From positions 114,146 through 178,145 of the forward strand of contig JBJXHM010000015.1 of NCBI GenBank assembly GCA_046233115.1: DNA of 64,000 nt. Reading direction: 5' to 3'. Origin of the DNA: JACOMY01 sp046233115 (GTDB lineage Bacteria; Pseudomonadota; Alphaproteobacteria; Kiloniellales; JACOMY01). This document shows, in pieces, positions 26,159 to 35,474 of the stretch. The notes under the pieces are model-generated. The model made no database searches. It was not told the DNA's origin and saw only the letters and a list, made by a program, of their open reading frames with translations. A program made the position numbers and the translations under genes. The number at the start of each line of letters is the position of its first letter. Position 1 is the stretch's first letter.

Positions 26159-28084
26159 TCACCTCTCCGGCGTGAACCAGATCGGGGAGGTATAGGCGCG
26201 CTCCTGGCCGCTTGTCTCCGCACCATCCGGGATGTGGATCCCGTATCGGAATGCGTCATAGACGACCCAGCGCGGCGTGGGGATCTCCAGCACACGGGCG
26301 TAGTAGAAGGCGGGCGCCTTCGGATCAAAGTCCGGATCGGACCAGACTGTTGCCAGTTCCGATGCACCGATGGTGTTGGTCCAGTTCGCAGCCGCGACAT
26401 CGACGGTGTTGCCGACCGCCGGCAGCCTCCCATTCGAATCCGGCTGGCGTCCGGTAGACCAGGCAACGTCGTAGACGCGTTCGTGGGTCTCTCCCTCCGC
26501 ATCGAGCCAGCCCTTGATGATCTGTATCCGATCAAGATTGGCACCGATCGAATCTCGCAGAGCGTAGACCATGAACGTCGGGACTCCGTCGCCTCTGGGA
26601 AGACCCAAGTCACCGCCCATGGGCACCCCCTTGCTGTAGCCCCGGAAGGCCGGCTGACGGCTGTTCATGTCATCGCTGTTGAAGTCCCACCCGCCGAAGA
26701 AGCGTACCAAGATCCGCGGCCCGGTGGTCGCGTAGACCTCCTTGCGGGCCATTGCGTCCCAGATCGCCTCCCGGGTGTTTTCGGTCGCCCAAACGCCGGT
26801 GAAACCCGACGAGACCAGCTTGTAGCCCTCGTAGACCCCGAGGCTCGTCTTCACGAAGGGATGAAGCATGCGTCGGGGCGACGGTTCGACATTGGTCGCC
26901 TTGCCGAAGAAATTGTCCTCCTCCACTGCCGCGAGGGAGGTGTGCGAGTCGGTAGAGCCGATCGCTCCGAACTTGTAGGGATTGGTCCCGAGGGATCTCT
27001 CCAGAAGCAGGCCGTTCTTCAGCGCCTCGCGGGCATACTCGAAGGGCAGCATCGCCGGTGTTTTCTTCTGGGTCAGATCGAGGTTGCCGACATCCCAGGT
27101 CTCATAGTCGGCGAACTCGTCCTCGGGAGAGAGAAGTGGATGGGCTTCTCCGTCTCCCTTGATCTGGGTCCATTCGTAAAGCGGTTCCCACTTTCCCCGG
27201 GCTTCGACATAGGCAGCATCGAGCGCGCGACCGGTATACTGAGCGTCCACGGGAAACATCAAACCGTTCGATAGATTGCCGTTGTGCGCGATCGCCAGCG
27301 CGGAGCCACCGGTCACCGCCTCGTAGTTATCGAGCCACTCGTAGAGATCGAGCGGATCGGTCGATCCGATCGGCGCTTGCGTCGTATAGGGGACGACCCG
27401 TTTCGCCCGGTCGGCGCCGTCGCGGAGCAGCACGTTGCGGTGCAGGTTGTTGCCGCCAACCAGCGAGGTCCACTCGAAGCCGATGATCGTGGTGAAGCGG
27501 CCCGGTTCATTGAACTCCTCTGCCGCCGTCACCACGCGGTCCCAGACCGACGCATAGGTCTTGGCTCCCGGCGAGTACTCCTCCAGCAAGCCGGGCGGCA
27601 TCTCGCCTTGAGCAAAGGTGGTTATGAGGTCTATTGCGGCAGCCGCGGCCACATCGCCGCCTGACTGCAGACCATTGTACCACTCTTGCCCCTTCTCGAA
27701 CGCGAGAATGCTGGGTGCACCTCTTGCGAGGTCGTCAGAAAACCCCATGGCATCGGAATGATCTGCGATCACCAGCCAATCCAATGGGCGCGAGAGCTTC
27801 GCGGGCTGACCGGACGAGGCGGTCACCTGCTCACCGCGGGCGAAGCGGTAGGCCTCGTCGAGCCCCAGGATGTTCCCGAACAGGCCGGCATCGACCGAGA
27901 GACGCGTGTGCAGATGGGTGTCGCCCCAGAAGACACGATCCGGGAAGTCCCGCTCCGCATAGGGAGAATAGGCCTTACCATGATAGAGCCCGGACAAGGT
28001 GTCCTCAGCAGGAATGAACTGGGCTCGCGCGGGGGACGCCATTGCAAAGGCGATCGCCGAGACGATCATCATGACTCTGAACAT
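26159..28084 (-). CDS. Exported DUF3604 protein (copy A)
   Basis: This 641-residue protein has a signal peptide (MMIVSAIAFAMASPARA). The mature part belongs to the DUF3604 family and has PHP-like, metal-site-like motifs: FWGDTHLHTRLS near residue 53, LVIADHSDAMGF, AIAHNGNLSNGLMF, and GSTDSHTSLA. These His/Asp clusters suggest a metal-dependent hydrolase, possibly a phosphoesterase, in the periplasm; activity is unproven for the family. A paralogue of almost the same length lies at 40385-42325. The gene is followed by the patatin lipoprotein gene on the same strand and preceded by the MscS gene. Confidence 0.85.
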   Translation of the reverse strand: MFRVMMIVSAIAFAMASPARAQFIPAEDTLSGLYHGKAYSPYAERDFPDRVFWGDTHLHTRLSVDAGLFGNILGLDEAYRFARGEQVTASSGQPAKLSRPLDWLVIADHSDAMGFSDDLARGAPSILAFEKGQEWYNGLQSGGDVAAAAAIDLITTFAQGEMPPGLLEEYSPGAKTYASVWDRVVTAAEEFNEPGRFTTIIGFEWTSLVGGNNLHRNVLLRDGADRAKRVVPYTTQAPIGSTDPLDLYEWLDNYEAVTGGSALAIAHNGNLSNGLMFPVDAQYTGRALDAAYVEARGKWEPLYEWTQIKGDGEAHPLLSPEDEFADYETWDVGNLDLTQKKTPAMLPFEYAREALKNGLLLERSLGTNPYKFGAIGSTDSHTSLAAVEEDNFFGKATNVEPSPRRMLHPFVKTSLGVYEGYKLVSSGFTGVWATENTREAIWDAMARKEVYATTGPRILVRFFGGWDFNSDDMNSRQPAFRGYSKGVPMGGDLGLPRGDGVPTFMVYALRDSIGANLDRIQIIKGWLDAEGETHERVYDVAWSTGRQPDSNGRLPAVGNTVDVAAANWTNTIGASELATVWSDPDFDPKAPAFYYARVLEIPTPRWVVYDAFRYGIHIPDGAETSGQERAYTSPIWFTPER

Positions 28085-28170
28085 GTCGTATCCTCCATTT
28101 TTTGACCCATGTTCACGCCGAATTTGCTTTTGTGGCTCTTACTTGTATTCCGCTTGCCCGTTGCGCTCTT

Positions 28171-28185
28171 TTGCGGAGACCGCAA
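28171..28185. terminator. Hairpin between the MscS and DUF3604-A genes
   Basis: TTGCGG, AGA, CCGCAA forms a perfect 6-bp stem with a 3-base loop, extended by GCTCT/AGAGC with small bulges. It lies 38 bases past the stop of the MscS gene. There is no U-tract on the minus strand, so it may be a weak or factor-dependent terminator. Confidence 0.35.
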
Positions 28186-28222
28186 GGAGAGCAAAAATTC
28201 AGCGAGCATAGCCAAGTCACCA

Positions 28223-30205
28223 CTATTTCTCTTTGTCTTCCTCTCCGGTCATGTCTCCCACCGGTTCGGCCGCACCATCGTCAACGTCCGACCCAACTGA
28301 CAGCCGCTCACTCCCTTCTCCGGAAACCTCATCCGTCGAATCGTAGTCGGGAGACCCCTCAGGCGGATAATGAAGCGTGTCATCAATTTTGGTCCGCTGG
28401 CCTGCCGAGAAACGAGGGAAGGGCAGTTGCCAGGACCGGCGCCAGGCACTGACCTCTCTCTTGGCAGTCGCGCTCAGCTCGCTGTCCAAACCACCATCCC
28501 TGGCCATGTAGAGGGTTTGAGACGGAAAGGCGAAACCGGTCCCGGACCTGTTCACGATATCGGTGATGCGCAGAAACACATCCTCCTTAATCGCAAAGAA
28601 ATCATTCCACTCGCGCGTCTTGGCATAGACGCGGATATCAATATCGAGAGAGGAGGCACCGTGTCCTGCGAAGCGTACCCGAACCGTATCGTTATCGATT
28701 CTCGGGTGGCCGTGAAACATCTCTCGGATCTTGGCAAGTACGAAGCGGAGCTGATCCGGATCCGTTTCGTAACGCAGCCCGATCGTCTGGTTGATCAGCA
28801 TCTGATCGCACTGCGCCCAGTTCACGATCTGCATGTCCGCAAACTGAGCATTGGGGATGGTGATCAAGGTTCGGTCCAGAGCACGAATCTGCGTCGATCT
28901 CACGCCAATACTCTCGATTGTTCCGCTCTGCGAACCGAAAGTGCAGAAGTCTCCGACGCGGATCGGCTTGTCGAGATAGAGGATGAAGCCACCGATCAGA
29001 TTTTCCAAGGTCGGCCGCGCCGCCAGCGCAATCGCCAGTCCGCCGATGCCAAGACCGGCAAGCAGGCTAAGAACGGGCAGCCCAACTTGCTGTGCCCCTA
29101 TGGCGACGATCAAGATGACGCCGACCACTGCAATCATGCGGCTGACAAGCCGGGCAAGATTCTCATCCAAGCTCTTCGATGGAATACGCGGCGACGCAAC
29201 GATCAGCTCCGCCACGGAGCGGATCACCACCCAAAAAATCCAGGAAAAAATCAGAAACACCAGAAAATCTTCGATCGGGCTGACGACAATAGACAGATAC
29301 CCGGCTAGATTTACATGCACATCGATCACATAGAACAGAATATACACAAAACATAAGACGGAAACTGGCTCGATTATCCGGGCGGTCCACGTGAGTGGCG
29401 GCCGGCTCGCCCACAGGCGTCGCAAGAAGCGATGCCAGAGAAAAAGAAGGACTGCGCCCAGAAAGACCATTACGGCCAACAGGATCACCTTCCATGCCGG
29501 GGTCCCGAAGACGGTCCGACGCGACCAGGCGGGGAGACTGTCGCTGAATGACAAGGGTATCAAGGTACCGGTCAGCCCCAGATAGGCCGCATGCCAGCTT
29601 CTGATCGGCAGTCCAGACTCCAACGGCAGTGCCCGGATTCCACGATAGAACTCTGGTGCTGTCCTGACAGATCGGCCGCTGAAAAGGTACTCACCCTCGC
29701 GAGGCCCCGCTTCAATCCTGACCAGTTTCAGGGGCGTTCCACGAATCCTGTAGGTGGCCGGACCTTCAGAGCCCAAGGCGGCATAGTCAGGAACCTGGTC
29801 GAGTTCAGGAAGGCCAATGCGCCCCAGGATATCCAGAATATAGGCCATCGTCTCGATCCCGACCTCCCCTCGCGCCGAGGCAGGCACTTGAGACAGATCG
29901 ATGAGAGATCGCAACTGGCTCGAAACGAGCGATAGCCGCTCGCCGTTCTCCGCGTTTTGCTGCCGTCTGTATGCGGCGAAACTATCCTCCAGTTCTTGTC
30001 GCAATCGCGCGAAGGTCGCGAGCGTTTGGCGGGGGCTATCCGTCAGCAACGCATGCAGGCGAAATTCCCGATCTCCCTTCTGCTCCGCCTCGGCAAGTTC
30101 GCCAGGCTGGTCAGGCTTGCTCTTGTCCTGTGCAGCGACTGCGGTCGGGTACAAACCCAGACAAAGGACGAGAGAAAGCGGCAGAGCGCTCAAAAAGCCA
30201 CGCAT
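28223..30205 (-). CDS. MscS-family mechanosensitive channel with a periplasmic N-terminal domain
   Basis: This 660-residue protein starts at MRGFLSALPLSLVLCLGLYP, a signal peptide ending near TAVAAQDK. A periplasmic domain of ~220 residues (with helical LATFARLRQELEDSFAAYRR) precedes four membrane segments. The last is the pore helix region VLSLLAGLGIGGLAIALAAR, followed by the MscS beta domain (NLIGGFILYLDKPIRVGDF). It would open on membrane tension. The C-terminal ~60 residues are hydrophilic and acidic. Longer upstream frames exist, but only this start gives a signal peptide. It sits in a run of exported-protein genes. Confidence 0.88.
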   Translation of the reverse strand: MRGFLSALPLSLVLCLGLYPTAVAAQDKSKPDQPGELAEAEQKGDREFRLHALLTDSPRQTLATFARLRQELEDSFAAYRRQQNAENGERLSLVSSQLRSLIDLSQVPASARGEVGIETMAYILDILGRIGLPELDQVPDYAALGSEGPATYRIRGTPLKLVRIEAGPREGEYLFSGRSVRTAPEFYRGIRALPLESGLPIRSWHAAYLGLTGTLIPLSFSDSLPAWSRRTVFGTPAWKVILLAVMVFLGAVLLFLWHRFLRRLWASRPPLTWTARIIEPVSVLCFVYILFYVIDVHVNLAGYLSIVVSPIEDFLVFLIFSWIFWVVIRSVAELIVASPRIPSKSLDENLARLVSRMIAVVGVILIVAIGAQQVGLPVLSLLAGLGIGGLAIALAARPTLENLIGGFILYLDKPIRVGDFCTFGSQSGTIESIGVRSTQIRALDRTLITIPNAQFADMQIVNWAQCDQMLINQTIGLRYETDPDQLRFVLAKIREMFHGHPRIDNDTVRVRFAGHGASSLDIDIRVYAKTREWNDFFAIKEDVFLRITDIVNRSGTGFAFPSQTLYMARDGGLDSELSATAKREVSAWRRSWQLPFPRFSAGQRTKIDDTLHYPPEGSPDYDSTDEVSGEGSERLSVGSDVDDGAAEPVGDMTGEEDKEK

Positions 30206-30646
30206 GTCGAAACGTAGACAAGATGGGCGCCTGCATTTTACGCGTCGATTTACACTTTTTTCTAAAATAGAACAATCATTCCTGAAGCAATTTGCCTGAC
30301 TTGCTCTGACATTAAGATTGCCCCCTTCATCTGACATTGATTTTTTGATGAACCCGGCAACCAAATGAAACATCATGAGAACTGGCTCTCTCACGCCCAA
30401 TTTCATAGCCTCTAAGAATGCAGCCAAGCTACCGAGCCTACGGCCACGCACCCGCGGACCATCCCCACACTCTATCGCCTCGAAACCCATCACCTTCTTA
30501 CTCCGGTCCTGCCGATGCGAGACGCGCGCCCACGATCAGGCCCCTGAACCCACCCCCGGCGTTGCTCCACGTCCAACCGGGAGATCATAGGGTCCTCCCT
30601 ACTTCGCTGCACTTGCATCGACGCGCGGAAAGGAGACTGTGTTTCA
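30206..30646. other. Intergenic region, no gene seen
   Basis: This 441-base gap lies upstream of the MscS gene and downstream of the SphA-like gene, both on the minus strand. Its left half is AT-rich and holds two copies of TCTGACATT about 20 bases apart (around 30305-30340). It is likely the MscS promoter region. No ORF with good coding character was seen. Confidence 0.5.
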
Positions 30647-31591
30647 TCAGAATTTCAACCCCACGGTTACCATTCCATAATTCGAATCGAACCTGTTTTC
30701 AGCATGAATATCTTTCATCCACTTCCCAGATAGGAACAGATTTCCCTTGGCTATTTCCGGCACCCAAATGATACCGGCGCCGAGACCGACTGACGACGAT
30801 TTGAAATCACCGAGCAAAGCACCGGATCCGCTGTCACCAGTTACCTGCTGATAGTAATAGCCTCGAATGCCCAGCGCCAGATTCGGCAGAATGAATTGAT
30901 TGGCCGTGAAGTCCAGATGAAATTCGTTGCCGGTCTTGTAGTCTGTTGCGTTGTTTCGCGTATTGATCATGAATCCCGGCTTGGCGGAGACTTCCGTGCC
31001 GGTTTCGGTGTTCAGGTAGGTGACCGCACCGACGGTGTCGAAACTCCAATAGTTGCGCCCCAGATTGATCGCGTTGTCGACGTTATAGCCGCCGGTTGGG
31101 GCGATGATTGATTGCGCCAGGTTGAGATGAACGCCGCCCAGGGACCAGTTGAACTGGACCGGCACGAAGGCGATATCGCTGAGATTGAAGCTATCCTCAC
31201 TGGCGCTGATCGACCGCCCTCGCGGGCCCGTCAGAGTTCCTGTCAGATCTGCGCCACCGAAGGGAATGCTCGCTCCAAAGGTATAGGTGCCACCCAGGAA
31301 AGGGGCGTCCACCGTATAGAACGCGGAGGCGATATCCAGGACCAAGGTGAGATCCAGGCTGAAGTCGACCTGGCCCTGCAACACCGCAACGTTGGTTTGC
31401 CCGGCCTGAATCCAGACGACGTTTGAGAGCTGAAGCCCAGGTTCCGGCGGAATTGCCAGGCCGAGATCGCCTGCTGTGCCCGGGAGATAGTGGCTCGATG
31501 CGCCTTCAGCCGCCCAACCGTCGGAGGTCGTTCCACACGCAAGGCAACCGAGTACGGCCACGACACTCAAAAACGTTGAACAGGTCTTCAT
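30647..31591 (-). CDS. SphA / MetA-pathway type outer membrane protein
   Basis: This 314-residue protein has a signal peptide (FLSVVAVLGCLACG, ending near GWAAEG) and a beta-rich body that ends with an outer-membrane C-terminal pattern (SNYGMVTVGLKF, terminal Phe). The start (SSHYLPGTAGDLGLAIPPEP) matches the SphA/phenol-degradation meta-pathway porin-like family (COG4313). Members are outer membrane barrels often near genes for hydrophobic or aromatic compounds. The ATG at 31591 is preceded by GAGGGAG. Its ligand is unknown. Confidence 0.82.
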   Translation of the reverse strand: MKTCSTFLSVVAVLGCLACGTTSDGWAAEGASSHYLPGTAGDLGLAIPPEPGLQLSNVVWIQAGQTNVAVLQGQVDFSLDLTLVLDIASAFYTVDAPFLGGTYTFGASIPFGGADLTGTLTGPRGRSISASEDSFNLSDIAFVPVQFNWSLGGVHLNLAQSIIAPTGGYNVDNAINLGRNYWSFDTVGAVTYLNTETGTEVSAKPGFMINTRNNATDYKTGNEFHLDFTANQFILPNLALGIRGYYYQQVTGDSGSGALLGDFKSSSVGLGAGIIWVPEIAKGNLFLSGKWMKDIHAENRFDSNYGMVTVGLKF

Positions 31592-31946
31592 TGTCGCTCC
31601 CTCGCCCCCCACAGCCTTGACTGCCACTGTGCTTTCTCAAGTTTGTTTGAGAGCAGGCGTCAGGCTTTCACTTGTAGACAGAGCCGTTAGACCTCTTGCC
31701 CGCTTGGTTGCTTCACAGGTGACTTTGCGGCGAGGAGCAAGTTGGAACTTGCCTGAAGGAAAGAGCAAGACAACCGCGCCAGCATTGACCTCGACTTGTC
31801 ACCCTGATCCTCACCGCCTGACTCTTACCGGCCGAGAGCAGGATGACGTCAAATCGAAACGATCTGCCGTCTGAATCCTGCTCTACAAGTTTGAAAGATA
31901 GAGCAGATTCACGCGATCAGGTGAGTCCACCTGATCGCGATCTGTT
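31592..31946. other. Intergenic region between SphA-like and glycine-zipper genes
   Basis: This 355-base gap holds a CTCAA/TTGAG dyad near 31635, likely promoter sequence for the SphA-like gene, and a strong hairpin at its right end. No gene was seen. Confidence 0.5.
31912..31939 (-). terminator. Hairpin after the glycine-zipper gene
   Basis: CGCGATCAGGTG, a 4-base loop and CACCTGATCGCG form a perfect 12-bp stem, 7 bases past the stop of the small glycine-zipper gene at the end of a minus-strand operon. The U-tract is poor, but position and stem strength favour a terminator. Confidence 0.65.
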
Positions 31947-32189
31947 CTAGCGCGACTTCTTCGTAATGTATCCAACGGCCGCGCCGGTCGCGGCGCCGGC
32001 AGCCGCTCCGGCCAGTGGTCTGCCGCCGACAATGGTGCCGACCACCGCACCGCCTACGGCCCCCCAGGTCGCCCCTTTCGAGACAGGGCCCGCGTTCGCG
32101 GGTTGAGGCTGCCAGGAGACCAGGAAAAGCAGGACCATGGCCATGGCCGCAAGCCTGACGGGGCTCTTTTTTCCAAAGCTGATCGACAT
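31947..32189 (-). CDS. Small exported glycine-zipper protein
   Basis: This 80-residue protein has a signal peptide (MAMVLLFLVSWQPQPANA) and a glycine-zipper helix pair (GAVGGAVVGTIVGG and GAAAGAATGAAVGY). Such proteins insert into or between membranes. Its ATG overlaps the stop of the MORN gene by one base, so the two are coupled. A similar glycine-zipper lipoprotein is encoded at 34383-34622. Confidence 0.8.
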   Translation of the reverse strand: MSISFGKKSPVRLAAMAMVLLFLVSWQPQPANAGPVSKGATWGAVGGAVVGTIVGGRPLAGAAAGAATGAAVGYITKKSR

Positions 32190-33058
32190 TACTTTCCCTC
32201 CACCTCTTTCCAGGTCGTTACGGACTGCTCTCCATCGGTCTGGGTCACCAGAATGGTCCCATTCATCTCGCCTTCGACGAAGCGCCCCTGGACGACATTG
32301 CCCTCTGCATCCATGGAGGTGCCGAACCCGTGGGGCTTCCCGTCGTCGTATTGCCCCAGGTAGCGGTCGCCCGCGTGGCCGCGGTACAGGCCCAGCCCCG
32401 CCGGAAGACCCTTGGCAAACTCGCCGGCATAGAAGTTCTGATCCTTCGTCGTCAGAATGCCGAAGCCTTGCCGCTTGCCGTCTTCAGCCTGGCCGATGTA
32501 GTGCTCGCCCTCCTCGGTCGTGTAGTCGACCACAAGCGTTCCCACGCCCTTGCCGTCGACGAACTCTCCCTTCACGAGCCATCCTTCCTTCGTAACGACC
32601 ACTCCCTTGCCGTGGCGGATGCCGTCGATCAGCTCGCCGTAGAAGCGGGCTCCACTTGCCATCATGAGGAAGCCAGGGCCATCTGGCTTGCTGTCGGCGA
32701 AGCGACCGATGAACTGGTTGAAGGCCGTAGCATCGCTCTCATCACGCAGGTACAACCTGCCCTCACCATTCAACTTTCCGCCCGACATCTCACCGGTGTA
32801 GCGACCTTCGAGGCCGTCCTTGTCCCAGAAGGTGAGCACGCCGAAACCGCCGGCCTTGCCATCGATACAGGCTCCCCACCAGGAGATGCCATCGCCCTTG
32901 TCTGGGGTGTCCACACTCCACACCGAGCAATCACTGATCGGATCCGTCATCCAACTACCAGCGTCGTCAGCGCGCGCATTCGTCAAAGGCTGCATCGCAA
33001 CAGATCCGATGAGAGCGATGACTGCACTCACAAACCTGGCATTCATGACCTGTCTCAC
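32189..33058 (-). CDS. Exported MORN-repeat protein
   Basis: This 289-residue protein has an N-terminal signal peptide (VSAVIALIGSVAMQPLTNARA) and about seven MORN-type repeats of 20-25 residues with the YxGxxxxGxxxGxG pattern, for example YIGQAEDGKRQGFGILTTKD and YLGQYDDGKPHGFG. MORN arrays form beta-hairpin stacks that bind partners or lipids. The GTG at 33058 is chosen because AGGAGG lies 3-8 bases before it; an ATG at 33046 is an alternative. It is followed without gap by the glycine-zipper gene. Confidence 0.82.
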   Translation of the reverse strand: MRQVMNARFVSAVIALIGSVAMQPLTNARADDAGSWMTDPISDCSVWSVDTPDKGDGISWWGACIDGKAGGFGVLTFWDKDGLEGRYTGEMSGGKLNGEGRLYLRDESDATAFNQFIGRFADSKPDGPGFLMMASGARFYGELIDGIRHGKGVVVTKEGWLVKGEFVDGKGVGTLVVDYTTEEGEHYIGQAEDGKRQGFGILTTKDQNFYAGEFAKGLPAGLGLYRGHAGDRYLGQYDDGKPHGFGTSMDAEGNVVQGRFVEGEMNGTILVTQTDGEQSVTTWKEVEGK

Positions 33059-33284
33059 GGGCTCCTCCTCTGATTTATCTATTGTTTAGGCCCAGGGGCA
33101 TTCTTGGCTCGAGCATCCCGAGCGCCCTTCTCCATCAGTTCCTTTCCTCTTCTCCATTTGACCCAGGGTCTCAGACGGCTCCGCGCGATGCGTAGGCTCG
33201 TGCCGATCGGAACCTTTCATGGAACGCCATCGGTGCGGATCCGGTCGGGAGGCCTCGTATGGTCGAACTCGTCCACATGGCTCA

Positions 33285-34349
33285 TCACTTCGCGGGCTGG
33301 ACGCCTGGAAAGACCCAACTGCCGTCCAGGATTTCCGGTCCCGGTCGGTACAGTCTCACGGCGTAGTTCCAGCCTTCCATGATCGGCAGGCAATTTCGGC
33401 GCCCGTCCTCACACCCGCCCAGATGCACGGTCATGGAGCCATCATCGTTCCTGTCCCCCATGACAGAATTGACGTTGTAGGCACCCAGTGCATTCTTCTC
33501 GTAGAAACCATCGGCATTGTAGAGGCTGACGGACCAGAAGGCCTCGACAGGCACGTTGGCAGGCACCTCGATCTTGTACTCGCCGACCGGCAGGCCGGGC
33601 TCGACGTTCAGATAGAAGGCTTGATCCTCCGGGAGACCGCCCCAGCCAAAGGCTGCGCCGAGAAGATGACGGATGGGATCGACCCTGTCCTTGGGGCCGA
33701 AGGTATGGCTGCTGTCACCGGCGAAACGGCCAAGTTCAATGGCCGCTGCCCGCACGCCCTGGAAGCTCTCTTCGTCGTAATCCGGCTCGATGAAGGGTTT
33801 GCTCGAGCCCGCTTCAACCCTGATTTGGTCCTGGAGATCGTGGACCGCGGCGATGTCATCCGGATCGCTTGCGTCGACCAGCGTACGGACGATGACCACC
33901 ACGTAAGGCGTGTCGAAGGTTTCCCTATCGAGTTTGTGTGCTCCGCCCCCAAGGAAGACCTTGTTCATGTAGTGGTCCTGGTTGACGATCTGGGCCGAAA
34001 TGTAGCGACCGTGCGTATCTGGTAGATGCAGGGTGGCGCCTTCGCTTATGTCAATAATCGCCATGCTGTAGAGCGTATCCCGGTTCATCCGAATCGTTGG
34101 CTGCCGCTCGATGGGCGTGGGCTCACGCAAATGGAAGAGCCGGTTCACGCCACCAGAGAGCGCCAGGTACTTTCCGAATTCGATATCGGTCGCCGCACGT
34201 ACAAAATTGTCGACTGTGACCGGGATCTCCCGACTGTCAACCAGTGCCTGCAGGTTGTCCGAAGCAGACTGGGCAGAAGCAGGCGCGCAGATCGCCATCG
34301 AGGCACCAAGCACCAAAGCCATCAATGCCGTCGCTTGCAGGTCTTTCAT
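33285..34349 (-). CDS. Exported DUF1254/DUF1214 protein
   Basis: This 354-residue protein has a signal peptide (LMALVLGASMAICAPASA). The N-terminal half has the DUF1254 pattern (IRMNRDTLYSMAIIDISEGA, then GRYISAQIVNQDHY), and the C-terminal half the DUF1214 pattern (FWSVSLYNADGFYEKN and a terminal NYAVRLYRPGPEILDGSW). The family is periplasmic and of unknown function. ATG 34349 is preceded by GAGGAGG. It lies between two glycine-zipper genes in a minus-strand series. Confidence 0.85.
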   Translation of the reverse strand: MKDLQATALMALVLGASMAICAPASAQSASDNLQALVDSREIPVTVDNFVRAATDIEFGKYLALSGGVNRLFHLREPTPIERQPTIRMNRDTLYSMAIIDISEGATLHLPDTHGRYISAQIVNQDHYMNKVFLGGGAHKLDRETFDTPYVVVIVRTLVDASDPDDIAAVHDLQDQIRVEAGSSKPFIEPDYDEESFQGVRAAAIELGRFAGDSSHTFGPKDRVDPIRHLLGAAFGWGGLPEDQAFYLNVEPGLPVGEYKIEVPANVPVEAFWSVSLYNADGFYEKNALGAYNVNSVMGDRNDDGSMTVHLGGCEDGRRNCLPIMEGWNYAVRLYRPGPEILDGSWVFPGVQPAK

Positions 34350-34382
34350 CACGGCCAATCCTCCTCACTCTCTCCAACGTGC

Positions 34383-34622
34383 CTATTGATTGTCCTTCTT
34401 GATCTGGTCATAGAGGAAACCGCCTGCGCCACCGACCGCCGCGCCGATGCCGGCACCAGCGCCGGGGCTCCCCGCGAAGGCTCCGATCACAGCACCGGTG
34501 GCAGCGCCGACGCCGGCACCCACCCCGGTCCTGGCAGCCGTATCTCGGTCGAGATTTTGACAGCCAGCAAGGAGCAGTCCGCCCGCAGCGACCATCACGA
34601 TTGCGCTCTTTCTCATCACCAT
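34383..34622 (-). CDS. Glycine-zipper lipoprotein
   Basis: This 79-residue protein has a lipoprotein signal (MVAAGGLLLAGC, Cys the likely lipidated residue) and a glycine-zipper region (GVGAGVGAATGAVIGAFAG and GAGIGAAVGGAGG) like the 17-kDa/Slp-type outer membrane lipoproteins. The ATG at 34622 is preceded by GAGGAG. It may stiffen or span the envelope. It lies 33 bases upstream of the DUF1254 gene. Confidence 0.82.
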   Translation of the reverse strand: MVMRKSAIVMVAAGGLLLAGCQNLDRDTAARTGVGAGVGAATGAVIGAFAGSPGAGAGIGAAVGGAGGFLYDQIKKDNQ

Positions 34623-34656
34623 GATCACTCCTCGTTTGACCGATGCTGGAAGGCCG

Positions 34657-35037
34657 TCAGCAGGGATACTTGAGGCGAAGCGCCTGGATCAGGCCGCTGA
34701 GCGCCGGCATCCCCGAGGATTCAGGATGGGTGGCAGCCCACTCCACCAGGATGACCCGTGCCTGCTCGCGTGAAATCTCCCCGTTCGGGCACACGGTCGG
34801 CTGGATATCGAATCTCGGATCGGCAACAAGCGCATCGTAGAACTGCTCGATTCCGGCAATCCAGCCATAGCAAAAGCCCTGCGCATACTGGTTCATGGCG
34901 CTGCTTTCAGGTGACGAGCAGAGCTTCACCACCGATGCCACGCTCGCAGCCTTGAAGTCCTCGACCGTCACATCGCTCGCGACGGCCGGTGCAGCCCACA
35001 GCACCGTCGCGGCGGCCAGACATGAAAGCCTCTTCAT
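34657..35037 (-). CDS. Exported Rap1a/Tai-family protein
   Basis: This 126-residue protein has a signal peptide (LAAATVLWAAPAVA). The mature part resembles the Rap1a/Tai immunity fold: four Cys (KLCSS, GFCYGW, TVCPNG and the terminal YPC) that can form two disulfides, and a QGFCYGWIAGIEQ helix. Family members bind and neutralise partner enzymes in the periplasm or have unknown roles. No toxin gene is adjacent. The ATG is preceded by GAGGAGAA. It is the first gene of the minus-strand run that continues with the glycine-zipper lipoprotein and DUF1254 genes. Confidence 0.72.
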   Translation of the reverse strand: MKRLSCLAAATVLWAAPAVASDVTVEDFKAASVASVVKLCSSPESSAMNQYAQGFCYGWIAGIEQFYDALVADPRFDIQPTVCPNGEISREQARVILVEWAATHPESSGMPALSGLIQALRLKYPC

Positions 35038-35474
35038 TATCTTCTCCTCACGAGAAACCATGGAGACAAGCGCTGGCATTTTTTCATTGCACGGACAGCC
35101 CGATGACAGTGCACCGACTGAGCGCATTGACCAAACTCAAGCACGCTATCAATAGGGGCCCACTTTGATAAATGATCTAGATCAAAGAATTGCTGGTTTC
35201 TCCCTGATATTCTTAGTGGAACTTTCGATAACAATCCTCCCTCAAGATACCAAATGGTTGTTTCTAGGGTTCCTGGGATATGTCGAAACAAACCAATAAG
35301 CGGCTTCTTTACAAAGGCCATTGAACAGACAATGTGCTGAAAAGGAGTCCCTTGCCAGCACTTATGCAGCCGAATCTGATATCATTTTTAGTTGCCGTAG
35401 ACGGGTATATCTTATAACTATCGGCAACACGCTGAAAGTTAGAAGATCCAATCAAATAAAACTGCGAGGTGTGG
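35038..35474. other. AT-rich divergent regulatory region
   Basis: This 437-base region separates the Rap1a-led minus-strand genes from the DUF3300-DUF2950 pair. It is much more AT-rich than the flanking genes and holds a CRP/FNR-type palindrome at 35172-35185. No gene was seen. Confidence 0.55.
35172..35185. promoter_or_regulatory. CRP/FNR-type palindrome
   Basis: ATGATCTAGATCAA contains a perfect 12-bp dyad and differs by one base from the FNR/Anr consensus TTGAT-N4-ATCAA. Its place in a divergent region suggests control of the flanking exported-protein genes by a CRP/FNR-family factor. This is inference from the motif. Confidence 0.45.
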